64,000 nt of DNA from Heterocephalus glaber (lineage: Eukaryota > Chordata > Mammalia > Rodentia > Bathyergidae): positions 14,205,347 through 14,269,346 of the forward strand of contig NW_004624778.1 in assembly GCF_000247695.1 (NCBI RefSeq). Reading direction: 5' to 3'. Numbering within the stretch: position 1 is the first letter of the stretch; the number at the start of each line of letters is the position of its first letter. Positions 52,708-63,786 of this stretch are shown one piece after another. The notes under the pieces are model-generated. The model worked only from the letters and a program-made list of their open reading frames with translations, was not told the origin of the DNA and did no database searches. The translations under genes were made by a program, and so were the position numbers.

Positions 52708-52872
52708 GTACCTGAGCCCGGCAGCCAGGCCAGCATCCTAAGAGGCTGAGCTCTGGCTTGACATCGAAAGGCAGGGGCAGGAGCAGGACGGTCTCCCTCG
52801 AAAAGGGTAGAGCACAGTCCTTGAACACAGAACTCAAGGCTCCCTGGCAGGGGCACTTGGCCTAGCTACCAG

Positions 52873-53245
52873 TCATCATGTTGGTGCTCAAAAAGTTTCA
52901 GGTTACCTGAGCATGATGGTGCACACCTGTAACCCCAGCACTTTGGGAGGCTGAGGCGGAAACATCACAATTTAGAGTCCAACCTAGGCAACTTGGTGAC
53001 TCAGTGAGACCCTATGGCAAAATAAAAAGTAAAAAGGCTGGGGATATAGCTCAGTGTGAAGGCCATGGTTTCAATCCACAGTACTGAAAAAAAAGTTTCA
53101 GATTTTGGAGCATTTCTGATTTCAGATTTTTGGGTTAGGGATTCTCAACCAGTAAAGACTGTGCAAATATTCAAAAACTTGAAAAAATTCTGAAATCTGA
53201 AACACTACTGGTCCCAAACATATTGAATAAGGGATATTCAACCTA
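52873..53245 (+). mobile_element. Tigger-type MITE split by a SINE
   Basis: Left piece ATCATGTTGGTGCTCAAAAA (from 52876) and right piece GTTTCAGATTTTGGAGCATT (from 53094), followed by GGGTTAGGGATTCTCAACC, belong to one Tigger-type element. The SINE at 52902-53090 interrupts it. Non-coding. Confidence 0.65.
52902..53090 (+). repeat. Dimeric B1-ID SINE nested in a Tigger MITE
   Basis: The B1 half starts GTTACCTGAGCATGATGG and reads CTGTAACCCCAGCACTTTGG. The ID half reads GGCTGGGGATATAGCTCAGT. The duplication AAAAGTTTCAG (52891-52901 and 53091-53101) is perfect, so the insertion is recent. It sits about 200 bp after the third coding exon. Confidence 0.92.
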
Positions 53246-53285
53246 TACTTTCAAGATATGAATTACTGGCTTCTAGAGTAGTCCT

Positions 53286-53316
53286 GTGCTTGCTTTGGCA
53301 GCATATATACTAAAAT
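53286..53316 (+). pseudogene. U6 snRNA 5' fragment (31 nt)
   Basis: Matches the first 31 bases of U6 snRNA (GTGCTTGCTTTGGCAGCATA onward, ending TACTAAAAT) with C-to-T changes at U6 positions 11 and 18. The U6 text stops at 53316, next to the 5' stem-loop. There is no poly(A). TAGAGTAGTCCT before and TAGACTGCAGTCAT after are only weakly similar, so a duplication is uncertain. It is a fragment, not a U6 gene: no U6 promoter or full length. Confidence 0.8.
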
Positions 53317-53439
53317 AGACTGCAGTCATGGGGCAACCTCAAGGTAATCCTTGTTTTGGTTCCTTTTTTCTCCTCTTTCTCACTTGCCTTCTCCCTGCTA
53401 TTCCTTCATCCCCCCCTTACTGTTTTCCCACAGAAGGGA

Positions 53440-53640
53440 TGACATAGTGCAGAGGACAGGAGCTTTCTCTGCTTGAGGGTCACACTCAGATTCAATTTCC
53501 AGTTCTACCAGTTGACTGTATGATCTTAGGCAAGTTTGCTGAATCCAAGTTTCCTTAACTATAAAATGGACAGATGAATTAAAATAGAATTGGCAGCACC
53601 TTTTCCATAGGACAGTTGCTGCATAAATCTTAGATGTCAG
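53440..53640 (+). repeat. MIR SINE
   Basis: Reads AGATTCAATTTCCAGTTCTA, GACTGTATGATCTTAGGCAA and TTCCTTAACTATAAAATGGA, in MIR order. Confidence 0.7.
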
Positions 53641-54117
53641 TATTATCACTAGGTTTAATACCTGCCAAAAATCTTCTTAAGGAAATTCTCATATTAGCAT
53701 ATAGGTTCAGCCAATTTGAGAAACCCCAATTTTCAATGGCATAAATAAAATTTATTTCTTATTTTTAAAAAAAGTGAAGAAGTTTATTTCTCACTCACAT
53801 AGTAATCCAAAGGTAGATGGTCCAGAGCCAACATGGTGGATGTGCTTTACAAGGCCATCTAGGCACAAGGCTCTTCTGTCACGTACTGCCAGGTTAGGCT
53901 ATTGCCCTCAACCCTCCAGAAAAAGGGAGAAAAACACAGTAGGTCCCTTCCCTTGAGGTCATGAGCCAAAATCTGCCTCACTTCCACTCACATCCTATTT
54001 GCTAGAATTTAGGCACATGACCTCACCTAACTGCAGAGCAGGCTGGGAAATGGATATTACATGCCATTTTGTATCCATTATTATGAAGGAAGGGAACATT
54101 TTTCTTTGTTTTTACTT

Positions 54118-54390
54118 TCTTTTTTATTAGCATCTGTTTGTAATATATAATGATTACATTCGTCTCAGAGAATGAGTGCATGTACATATTGCATCTTAAT
54201 CAGTTTTACTTGCTTTTCCCCTTTCCACCTTCCTGTCTCCCATCACACATCTCCCTTCCATCTCCACAAACTCTACCTCCCTGTTTCCTATCATCTATTT
54301 TTTTATTTTTCTCTTTAAGTTGTATATATTTTTCATTTTTCCTATAAGACAAACCATGCAATATTTAACCTTCGTGTCTGATGGAAGGAA
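54118..54390 (-). mobile_element. LINE-1 3' UTR fragment
   Basis: Begins TTTTTATTAGCATCTGTTTG and continues with a pyrimidine-rich stretch, as L1 3' ends in antisense do. It differs from the other L1s in this window, so it is a separate subfamily. Confidence 0.5.
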
Positions 54391-55436
54391 ACATTTGTAT
54401 ATGGGGTAAAAATCTCTGCCATATTCCTTCCCCATCAAGAAACTAAGATCTTGGACTTGGAACATCTTTGGCTATGACCCCCATTCAATCAGTAAACTAC
54501 CTTAGTTTTCCTGTCAATCCAGGGGGAGGATGATATTTGACTTACAACAAATTCAATCTCTGCCCATCCACATATACTTTGATTTCTAGGGCTCCACAGA
54601 AAGTCCACCATGTGTCAAGAGCTGTGTTCACCTCTCAGAAATTCTGGATCAGAGATGAGTCACCCACATCATCCTTCTCCACGCAGCCACAGACACAGCA
54701 GCCCCTTGGTGACTTGGCTCTGAGAGGCACTGCCTTGGAGAAATTAGAGTAGGTCCCGGATTAGAAGATAAAGCTCCTTGCTGTTATCTACCAACATTTC
54801 TTAATCCACTATGACTAGAAAATTGCATTAGGGACAGAAATCAAAAGGATTCAACACAGTCTAGACTCTAGATAGAAGACAGGGAAGTCATCAAAGATGA
54901 GTATGACTATTAAGGAACATAATCTAGGGACTGTAGAGCATCTAAGGATTTGAGGAGGGTAGGAGAGCCACCAAATGCTGAGAAGGCCAGAGAAGCTGGC
55001 CTTGGGGAGGTGGGAGGGGTCCGCTCAGTGAGAGGGTCATAAAGCTGCATGCAGCAAGTGAAGCTGAGAGATTAGAGAAAGCCACAGGGCTGGAGGTCTC
55101 GAATGTCCAGCTGCTGACTGGACCTGGTCCTGTAATTGACCAGATGTCCCCTTAAACCCAGCTGGCTTCACTTCCCAATGTGAAGCTTCAACAAATGTTC
55201 TCCTTCTGCCTCTCACCTAAAAAATGACCCCAACTGGGCTCTGGCCTTGGGGTCATGAGGCATCATTGAAATGGGCTGTCAATGGGAGAAAAGCACTGCA
55301 AGCCATCCAGGCCAGAGAAGCCAGCAGTGCACCACTGAGGACCACTGCCTCTGCTATACATTCCACATCCCAAAGGCCAGAAAGGGGGCCCAAAGTCTGC
55401 CTTGCTGTAACCTCAGAGGCTCAAGAACTCAGTCTA

Positions 55437-55558
55437 AGGCATGGTGGTACACGCCTGTAATCCCAGCTCTTGGGAGGCTGAGCACAGGAGGATCACCACG
55501 AGTTCAAGACCAGCCTGAACTACAAAGGGAGACCCTGCCTCAAAAACAACAAACAAAA
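55437..55558 (+). repeat. B1-type SINE with perfect target-site duplication
   Basis: Reads AGGCATGGTGGTACACGCCT, GTAATCCCAGCTCTTGGG, GAGTTCAAGACCAGCCTGAA and an A-rich tail. AAGAACTCAGTCTA (55423-55436 and 55559-55572) is a perfect 14-bp duplication. Monomeric and young. Confidence 0.95.
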
Positions 55559-55880
55559 AAGAACTCAGTCTAGGTGACAGCACCCCTCAGTAGCCAAAAT
55601 GACCATCATATGACAGGTGCGGGACAAGGGAGGTAGGCCCCAAGACCACATTGGGAGTGTCCAGTTTGATATATTTACCCAAGTAAAATCTGATGAAGAA
55701 ATCAAATTACGAAATAGGGAGAGGGGGTGCTCCAGATGAAGCAGGGGAGAGGGGCTCAGGCTCCAGCCCACCTGCCTCTCAATCTCCACAGGTGATTCAG
55801 GAATCCTTCCAGAACACTTGGGGATCTCTAGGGGAAAGCAACAATATCGTACAGAAGCCTTATTATATGAGAAAAACCCT

Positions 55881-55922
55881 GTCGGAGCTCCAGTGGCGCA
55901 ATCGGTTAGCGCGCGGTACTAA
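55881..55922 (+). pseudogene. Inserted 5' half of tRNA-Ile(UAU), no poly(A) tail
   Basis: The 34 bases 55887-55920 match the first 34 positions of the mammalian tRNA-Ile(UAU) gene, beginning GCTCCAGTGGCGCAATCGG, including the D-arm, and stopping just before the UAU anticodon. There is no intron, T-arm or tail. A 17-bp direct repeat with two mismatches flanks the insert: TATATGAGAAAAACCCT (55864-55880) and TATATGAGAAAAGCCTT (55923-55939). A 6-base leader (GTCGGA) precedes the match. The layout is that of a tailless retropseudogene. It lacks the T-arm and B box, so it is no tRNA gene. Confidence 0.9.
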
Positions 55923-57105
55923 TATATGAGAAAAGCCTTAAAATCTGGGTGCAATGGGGCCCAGAGAAGGGTCAAAGGCCCAAAGAAGGAACAACTTGGC
56001 TGGACCACTGTGCTGGGCCTTGCTCTAGAGTGCCTGATCCTTCCACTCCTGAGAATTTGTGAGGTGTTTTTCCTGGTCTGCAGCCTAAGACCCAGAAACC
56101 CACTCTGAGCTTCAGGGAGCGATCGAAGCTACTGCTGCTTATCTAATCCTTCAGCCAAGAGATATTCAGCTGTGCTTCAGCCTCCTGGGATGCTGGTGAC
56201 CTTCTGAATCCACTGATTTGCTGAATCACTGATGACTTTTCCTGCAAAGAGATCCAGGGCTGGTGTTAGGGGCAGGTTAGCTGTGCAGGATAAGCCCATG
56301 AGGGAACTCCCAAGGGGCTTGGCAGCCCAGGCTCAGAGCTCAGCTCCATTTCACCCCACCATGTAGGCTGGACATGGACCTTGCAAAGACTGCCATGCTA
56401 GGAAGGAATACAAACCTCCCACCAGTCCTTGCCCTGAGATAGCCCAGGCAGAAGGACTCCTGCCCAGCTCAGGAGAAAGGACAGCAGCACCAGCCCTGTC
56501 AGCTGCTAAACTCTACACTTCCATGCTGGTTGGCAAATAGCCACTGCACAAGGCTTCCACGTGTCCCTCCCCCAGGTTTCTACAGCCTCAGCACTTCCCT
56601 GGATCTTAGCCACTGAAGGTTCCTGGCACAGCAAGGCTTCAGCCTGGTTGCTCAGCATTTTGAATATCAATTAAGCCTGTGTCTCCGTCTCTGAAACTCC
56701 GTCCTTCCCCTCCACATTCCCCTTTCTCACCAAAGCTTACTCCACACGCTCTGGGCAGCTCTCAGTCCATGCCTAGGGGTGGGTGAGTGTGAGACCAGCT
56801 TCCCTGCCCCTCAGGTAGCCACCTATGAGATGTGTCCCACACTGTCTCCAGGAGGATTCCAGTGGAACTGAGACCCTGGAGCTGAGGCCTGCCCTGGAGT
56901 GCCTGATCCTTCCAGACCTGAGAATTTGTGGGGCAGATCCTCTTCCAGGAGTAACCTGCTCATTACTAAACCTTGTACTGCCCTTTCTCAACCCTACCAG
57001 TGCTTGAGATAAAAATAGCTTTTCACAAAGGCAAAAGCACACAGGGCCAGGAATGTCACCACAGTCAGGGGCCTCCCTTCTCAGCTTGGCAGGAGTAACA
57101 CCTGA

Positions 57106-57585
<480 letters not shown>

Positions 57586-59464
57586 TAGCAGACTAGGGAT
57601 TTGCCCTTGAAAAGCCAAATGCAACAATGCAAGTCGGAAAAGCTGCACAGTTTAGCATTACAAAACACTCATTTTTCTCATCAGTTGCACCTCCTGAGAA
57701 TGTCAGTGAAGGTTCATTATTATCATTGCCTGTAATGAAGCTACAACTCAGAGAGGTCAAGAAACTGGCATCATGTCACAGCAATTATGTGTGGAGTCCT
57801 CCCTGAACTACATCTGTGTTGGGCACTGCTAAGCAATTATAAAACTTTTCTTTGCTAAACCAGGCTTTGCCTCAAGATCCTTGACAAGGTTCCCCAAGAA
57901 GCCACTACCAATGAATCAATGTTGGGTAGAAGATACATTTTTAAACCATTTCTGCCTGGGCACGTAATGATCTCATAGATCTGTTCCTGTTCTGACGTTC
58001 TTAGATCAGGCAGCTCCACGTTTGGGCACTGCCATCTGCTAATTCTGGGAGGCAGTGCCAGTCAATGCTCCATTTAGAAATAGCAGTGGAGGGCTCTGCA
58101 GCTACAACTCTGAGGGGGCCTAACCAGGAGCCCCACTGCCATGGGAATGTGACAGCTAGTTATATAAGTGACAGATGAGCAATTTCTCCTTTTTAGTCAT
58201 TTGACAGATGATGGGCTTCAGATTAAGGAGGCACTGAGGGAGGGCCCAGGCAGCATTGCTATTTTTGGACAGGTTTGCTGGTTTGTTGTTGTAGATTGTT
58301 GTTTTCAAGTGTTACTGGCAAGCAGGGATTAATGGAGATTCTTATGCCACCCCATGCTTCCCTGCCTTGAACTGTCTTCCTCACAGTGCCTCCCCTTACA
58401 TGCCACAGAATTTAGGGGCACAAAGCATTGGATTAGCCAGGTTCATCCTATACTGATCATGGCTGTGGCTGAGGGTTGGTGCCAGCAAAAACTAGGAGGG
58501 TTGCTGCCTATCAACTCTGGTCAACACTAAACCTATTATACCTGTACTCCTGACCTTCCCCCTCATACTTGTATGAAGGACAAAGATGACAAAGGTCATG
58601 ACAGTCCCTTCCTACAAGCCCTATTGCTGTGGGCATTACTTTACCTCTTGGCATGCAAATTTCCTCACCTATAAAGCAATAGTGGTAATAGGTTGCTGGG
58701 AAGACTACAGATAATGTAAACTCAGCACTTGGCCTCTGGTAGCCAAAGTTTGGGTCTTCATATACCCTTCATCCTAGAAATCGCTAGTCTTGAGGTCACT
58801 TGAGGCAGGGGGCAGAGCTGAGTTCTAGAGGCAATTCCTACCCTGGTGGCATCCCCAGGAGATGGGCATACTTCCCACGCCTCTCTAGCCATAGTCTGTG
58901 GCCTGAAGCTGCCTGGCCTGCCCCTTCACACAGCCAGCCCTGCATGTCCTTGGCTTATGTCACTGACTTGTGTGTGCACCAGGTCTTCTGCTCAAGGAGC
59001 AGCTGGCCAGGGGCTGCTAACTCCTCTGTGCGTGCTCCCCTCACACCCATCCTGACTCTGCACAGAGCACCTGGCACCAAGAGGGAGGACTCAGCCAGAC
59101 CTGACACCTGCCCGCCTGCCCAGCTGCCCTTCGTTTGTTCTCACCTGTCTGACTTCACTTTCCATGGCTGCAGGGCAGTCGGCAGAGGGCAGAATTCCAA
59201 GGAGCTCTGACCTCTCCTGGTGGTGTCTGTGGCCTCTCTGTAGGCCCCACCTGCTCTGTGTGTTTGGTGTTGATGCACAGTGCTGTCTGATCCAGAGCTA
59301 CTGGGACTGGGGTTCTCTAACCCCCAGGAGGTTTTACAGATATGCAGATACAGCTCCCTGCCCTGGACCTACCAAGTCAGAATTGAGCTGGGGATGCAGT
59401 AAGGCAGGCCTGCTGCTTCATTTTTAATCCCCCCATGTATTTTAATCTGAGCCATGGTGGGCCT

Positions 59465-59620
59465 TGCTACTCAAAAGTGTGGTCCAAGGACCAACAACAT
59501 CAGCATCCTGTTAGAAATGCAAATTCCATGCTCCTCCTCAAAGGTGCTAAATCAATTCCACACTTTAACAAGAATCCCCAGGTGATGTGTGCACACAACC
59601 GTCACACTTGAGGAGCATTA
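59465..59620 (+). mobile_element. MER5A-type hAT-Charlie MITE
   Basis: Reads CAAAAGTGTGGTCCAAGGAC, AGCATCCTGTTAGAAATGCA and TTTAACAAGAATCCCCAGGT. More diverged than the copy at 32655. Confidence 0.75.
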
Positions 59621-59624
59621 GATC

Positions 59625-59760
59625 CATTAGAACGCTCCCCAAGGACAGGGGCTTTTTCTGTTTTGTTGATAGCTGAATCTAGTACTGCCTAGAACAGTAA
59701 GTGCACATAGTGGGTACGCAAGTAATATTTGTAGGGTTTTGGAATGAATGCAAAAGAATA
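59625..59760 (+). repeat. LINE-2 3' end
   Basis: GGACAGGGGCTTTTTCTGTT, then ACTGCCTAGAACAGTAAGTG and a GGAATGAATG end, in L2 order. Lies about 170 bp before the last coding exon. Confidence 0.6.
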
Positions 59761-59926
59761 CAAGGGTTAAGCTGAGCAATCAGTCCTTCTAGTGAGTCCT
59801 TCAAGACTCACTTTTACCTGCGCCAGAGCGCTGGGAGGACAGAGGCAGAAGGGACAGAGGAAGGGAAAGCAGCTTGAGGGTGGCTGGGAGGGAAGCTCCC
59901 ACCACCGATTGCTTGTACCATTGCAG

Positions 59927-60623
59927 GTACCCTGTGAGTCTGTCGTCAGACCTGGAGTGGCGGCCCGACAGGTGCCAAGACGCCAGCGAGGTGCAGCGCG
60001 ACCCACGCGCGGGCTCGGCGCCGCTGGCCGAGGACGTGCAGGTGGACCCGCGCAAGGACTCACAGAGCAGCTCCGAACGCTTCCTGGAGCAGTCACACTC
60101 ATCTATGGAGCGCGCCTTTGAGGCCGACTACGGGCGCTCCTGCGACTACAAAGTGGGGTCGCCGTCCTACTTGGACAAGCTGCTGTGGCGCGACAACAAG
60201 CCGCACCATTATTCCGAGCCCAAGCTCATCTTAGATCTCTCGCATTGGAAGCAGGCAGCCGGTGCGCCTCCCACAGCCGCAGTGGCGACAGACGCGGTGG
60301 CGCACGAGGACGAGCCAGCCAGCCTTTTCCTGGAGATTGCGCAGTGGGTCAAAAGCACGCAGGGCGGACCCGAGAGCGCCAGCCCGCCCCACCCTGGCCC
60401 CGAGCGCCGCCGGTCCCCCTCGCCCTCTGGCTGCCCAGCCCCGGTCGATGGGGTCGCAAGTCCCCAGTTCGACTTGGATGTGTTTATCTCGCGCGCCTTG
60501 AAGCTCTGCACCAAGCCTGAGGACCTGCCAGACGATAAGCTGGGCGACCTCAATGGCACGTGCATCACTGAACACCCTGGCGATCTCGTGCAGACGGAGG
60601 CCTTCTCCAAAGAAAGGTGGTGA
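59927..60623 (+). CDS. MAPK4: MAPK4 last coding exon: C-terminal extension, residues 352-583 and stop
   Basis: After acceptor ATTGCAG the exon gives YPVSLSSDLEWRPDRCQDAS and runs to TGA at 60621-60623, ending EAFSKERW. It makes the ERK3/4-type C-terminal extension. The middle (about residues 470-495) is Pro/Ser/Arg-rich and least like human as I recall it. The segments FLEIAQWVKSTQGGPE and FDLDVFISRALKLCTKPEDL are closely kept. The exon is rich in CpG and G+C, which leaves long frames open on the other strand (60209-60757). The total with the other exons is 583 residues, which matches the length I recall for mouse ERK4 and is four fewer than human (587). Confidence 0.97.
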
Positions 60624-62450
60624 GGCCAGAGGGGGCGCTCGCGGCCCCTAGCAGGAAGCCACCCCAGGAAACCGGGCCTGGCCAGAGGGGCCACCTCCCT
60701 GGCACTTCCACCACCCCTTCTGCCCCTCTCTGCTGCCTTGGGGTTAGCAGAACACATGAAGGATCCGAGGAGCGAGAGGAATGTCCATTTCTTAAACTGC
60801 CTTAATTACCAGCCTTTAACTCTGGGAGCAGGTTTGAACAGGAGCCTGGCTGGGACTTAACCACTTTCCCAGCAAAGGGGAGGCCTTGTGTTTTGTAAGT
60901 GGCAGGGCATGGGGAAGAAATGAGTCTTAGACAACAGTCTGCAAACCCCGCCTGGATGGCTGGGTGCAAAGGCAGCTTGCAAACACAATTGTGAAGCCAT
61001 CTGGCCCACCAGCCTCAACTGACAGCTGAGGAAGGACACTTAGGCCCTGACTTGCTTAGGATCACAGGGCCTACTCAGTGTCAGGGTGAGCCTTGAGTCC
61101 CAGTTTCCTGGCCCCTGGACCAGTGTCTGTCCCCAGTATCATGTCTTCCTCTGCTAGGGTCACTCTGGCTTTTTTTGGTCAGAAAACTTGGTCCAAGATG
61201 TTTCTGCCCTGTCCATTACCATCTGATCCATCCGATGTTCTTTAATTCAGAGCAATGTTACTTGTATTCTTAAATTGGAAACTGAATCAGTTTCTCCTAG
61301 TCACCAAGCATATGTTTACTGGCTCCCCAAATGCTTAGATGTTCTCATCTGCCACTCCCCTGTATTTGCCTCATCTCTGCATGGTCTGAAATCTTTGTTT
61401 CAGAGCAGAGCAGTGTAGGGTCCTGGGTAAAGTTGGTCATTCTCCCAGGCCTGTGTGTACACCTCCAGCACACCCTATGCACTTTCCTGACATGCACAAA
61501 GACACAGTCCTTATTCCCCAGTTGATGTCGTTCATGGTGAGTTTGAAGACAGCCATTCCAGGAATCCCTCCACCCAATCCCCCAGCATTCACCTGCTCCA
61601 TCCACCTACACAGAGCTCCTCTCCAAGCCCACCTGGGCTTGGAAAGTTCTCGGAACAAATTGCTCATTTGGAGGAAAATAATGAGGTACCTGCCACAAAG
61701 CAAACATGTTAGGAGGGAAGGTTTCACGTGGGACCTGTCATCCCTCATTAATACTGCCCTCGATTTTGACCATCTAGTTAGCATTGGCTGAGAGCAGGCC
61801 TTAAAGAAATGCATTGGTGAACTGGCAAACTTGGGGCAAGGAACTCAGAAAGGTAGGAAAGGTGACAACCAAAGCTCCCCCTAACATGAGCTTGGAGCAC
61901 TCAGGCCCTCTGCAGAAGCATGGGTTGGGGTCACTCATAGCCCCCGTCCAATCCCTGGAACTTTGCCATCGGTGTCCATCTCTTTACCCTCCCCCAGCAC
62001 CCCCAAGATACCCACAGGAAGTCTAGCCAGCCTGTAGGGAGAGGATTCCCCCAGTGCAGAGCTTGGGCTGTGTTCACTCTCACATCACAGCACTTTAAAT
62101 TCGATCAGCAAGCTATCATTTGTACTTTGAAATCAACAACATGTTAGAAACTTATATTTAAAAACAGAATTAATCACACTGATCAGTTTTTAAATGGAAA
62201 TATGTAAATATGAAGAGTTTAGGCTTTGCTTCTTTTTTTAAGAAAGGAAATGTACACCAGTCCTCATGTGCCATTGTTTCCTCAGAGTGTGGCTTTACTT
62301 TAGGTAAAGGAAAAAGCTGCTGACTTTGACCATATATAACTGTCATTACAGAGAAATTGTTATAACTACTCATGTTTTTTTTTAAAATCTATTAAACATT
62401 ATTAAACTTGATCAGGATGGGCCAAATAAAGTTTTATTGGAACATAGATT
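60624..62450 (+). other. MAPK4: Probable MAPK4 3' UTR
   Basis: Follows the stop codon without a recognised repeat until the AT-rich end. I infer that it continues to the poly(A) signals at 62391-62430, as no good AATAAA is seen before. Cleavage would be near 62445. Reading frames within (for example 61437-61814 minus) have no family resemblance. Confidence 0.55.
62391..62430 (+). promoter_or_regulatory. MAPK4: Cluster of poly(A) signals
   Basis: ATTAAA at 62391 and 62401 and AATAAA at 62425-62430. The last lies in CCAAATAAAGTTTTATTGGA, text that resembles a piece of a mammal-wide DNA transposon. It is the best candidate for the 3' end of the transcript. Confidence 0.5.
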
Positions 62451-63060
62451 CATTTATGTATTCTTCCATTTATTTAAGTCTTATCTGCTCCTATCTTTGA
62501 CAGTGGTTAATTCACTGGAAGCAAGCAAGCTTCTCTTTGTACTCATGAAGGCCAGTGTTTTGAGGAACTGAAGATGGGAAGTGGGGAGGGGAATCTGGAA
62601 GAGAGGACTCTATATAGACTGGTAAGCAGGAGGTGACTGGAGTCATGTGGTGAGGCCTCATGTCCATAGCTATGGATCTCTAACCTATTCCTGGAGTTAA
62701 TTTCAACCTTCCTAACCAGGCCTGGTGCTTCCCCCTAATCACAGAAAGTGCCAGTAACATGAGATTTGAAAGAACTAACCTTCCAAAATTCCAATCTGAG
62801 CCCCATCCCGAGGTGTCTGAGATTCTACTAAACTGAAGCTCAACCCTCTCATATCTGTGTCCACATGGTAGCCCTAACTTCTTTTGTTATTCAACAAATA
62901 CAGGTAATAGAGTTTTAAATCTTTGTTTCTGTTTATTTTGACTTCCCAGAAAGACCTTTAGGTTAAAGAACTTACTACTATTGAAATGCACCTGAGCCAA
63001 GATGAACAAGCTGTTAAGCTATTTATCAGATTCTCTCCCAAGTGTCAGCTGATAGTAGAA
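62451..63060. other. Downstream intergenic stretch
   Basis: No gene and no clear repeat is seen, apart from the possible transposon text continuing to about 62480. Confidence 0.5.
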
Positions 63061-63061
63061 T

Positions 63062-63447
63062 AGTCCCTCTTTATCCACTGTTGCAATTTCTGAGGGTTTA
63101 GTCACCCACAGTCAACTGCGGTCCAAAACATATGAAAAGGAAAATTCCAGAAGTAAACAATTCATTAATTTTACATTTCACACCATTTTGGGTAGCATGA
63201 TGAAATCTCACACTGTCCCACTTTGTCCCCAAAAGTCCTAAAGTCCACCAAGAACACCAGCTCATCCCTTTGTCCAGTGTATCTACTCTGTGTATGCCAC
63301 CAACCTATAGGTCACTTAGCTGTCTTGGTTATCAGATCAACTGTTAGGTGATTTCGGTGCTTGTGTACAGAACTGGGTACTATCCATAGTTTCAGGCATC
63401 CACTGAGGGGTCTGAGAAGGTATCCCCTTTGGATAAGAAGAGACCAT
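63062..63447 (+). mobile_element. Tigger-type DNA transposon MITE
   Basis: The left end AGTCCCTCTTTATCCACTG and right end TTTGGATAAGAAGAGACCA are imperfect inverted repeats next to TA. Between them are GGAAAATTCCAGAAGTAAAC, GTCACTTAGCTGTCTTGG and ATAGTTTCAGGCATCCACTG, the usual TcMar-Tigger text. It is deleted inside and has no transposase frame. Confidence 0.85.
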
Positions 63448-63786
63448 GTAACTATCTCCTTGCCAGTAGATGTGAGTGAAGACAGAGGCCAAGAACCTGG
63501 CCCTGTTGAAGTTTTCTATTGGAGAAAGTGTGAGACTTAACTTGAGGCCTGGGTTACTAGAAGATAGGAAGCAGAGTGTGGACCAGAGGGAGTTGAGAAG
63601 CCAAGAAATATGTCACCATTATACCAAGCCACCACCGGGGTTAAGCCTATAACGTCTCTTGAGATGGTCGCAGGGACACCCTATGTGTGTAACATAGGAG
63701 CCAGAAAACTAGCCTCCATGCCAAAGATTTTTGGCAGAACATAGCTATATTTATTCATTCATGTACTATCCGATCCTGTCTTTAAA

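Noticed and set aside
52140..52715. 191-codon frame that includes coding exon 3
   Set aside because: The part before 52546 is intron and MIR sequence read through a clear splice acceptor.
53286..53316. U6 snRNA gene
   Set aside because: Only 31 bases, with no upstream promoter elements and no terminator in place.
55887..55920. Functional tRNA gene
   Set aside because: It lacks the anticodon, T-arm, B box and terminator.
59874..59926. Extension of the last coding exon upstream
   Set aside because: The acceptor at 59926 and the fit to known ERK4 protein set the exon start at 59927.
60209..60757. 182-codon minus-strand frame over the last exon
   Set aside because: It is a shadow of a GC-rich coding exon and has no recognisable domain.
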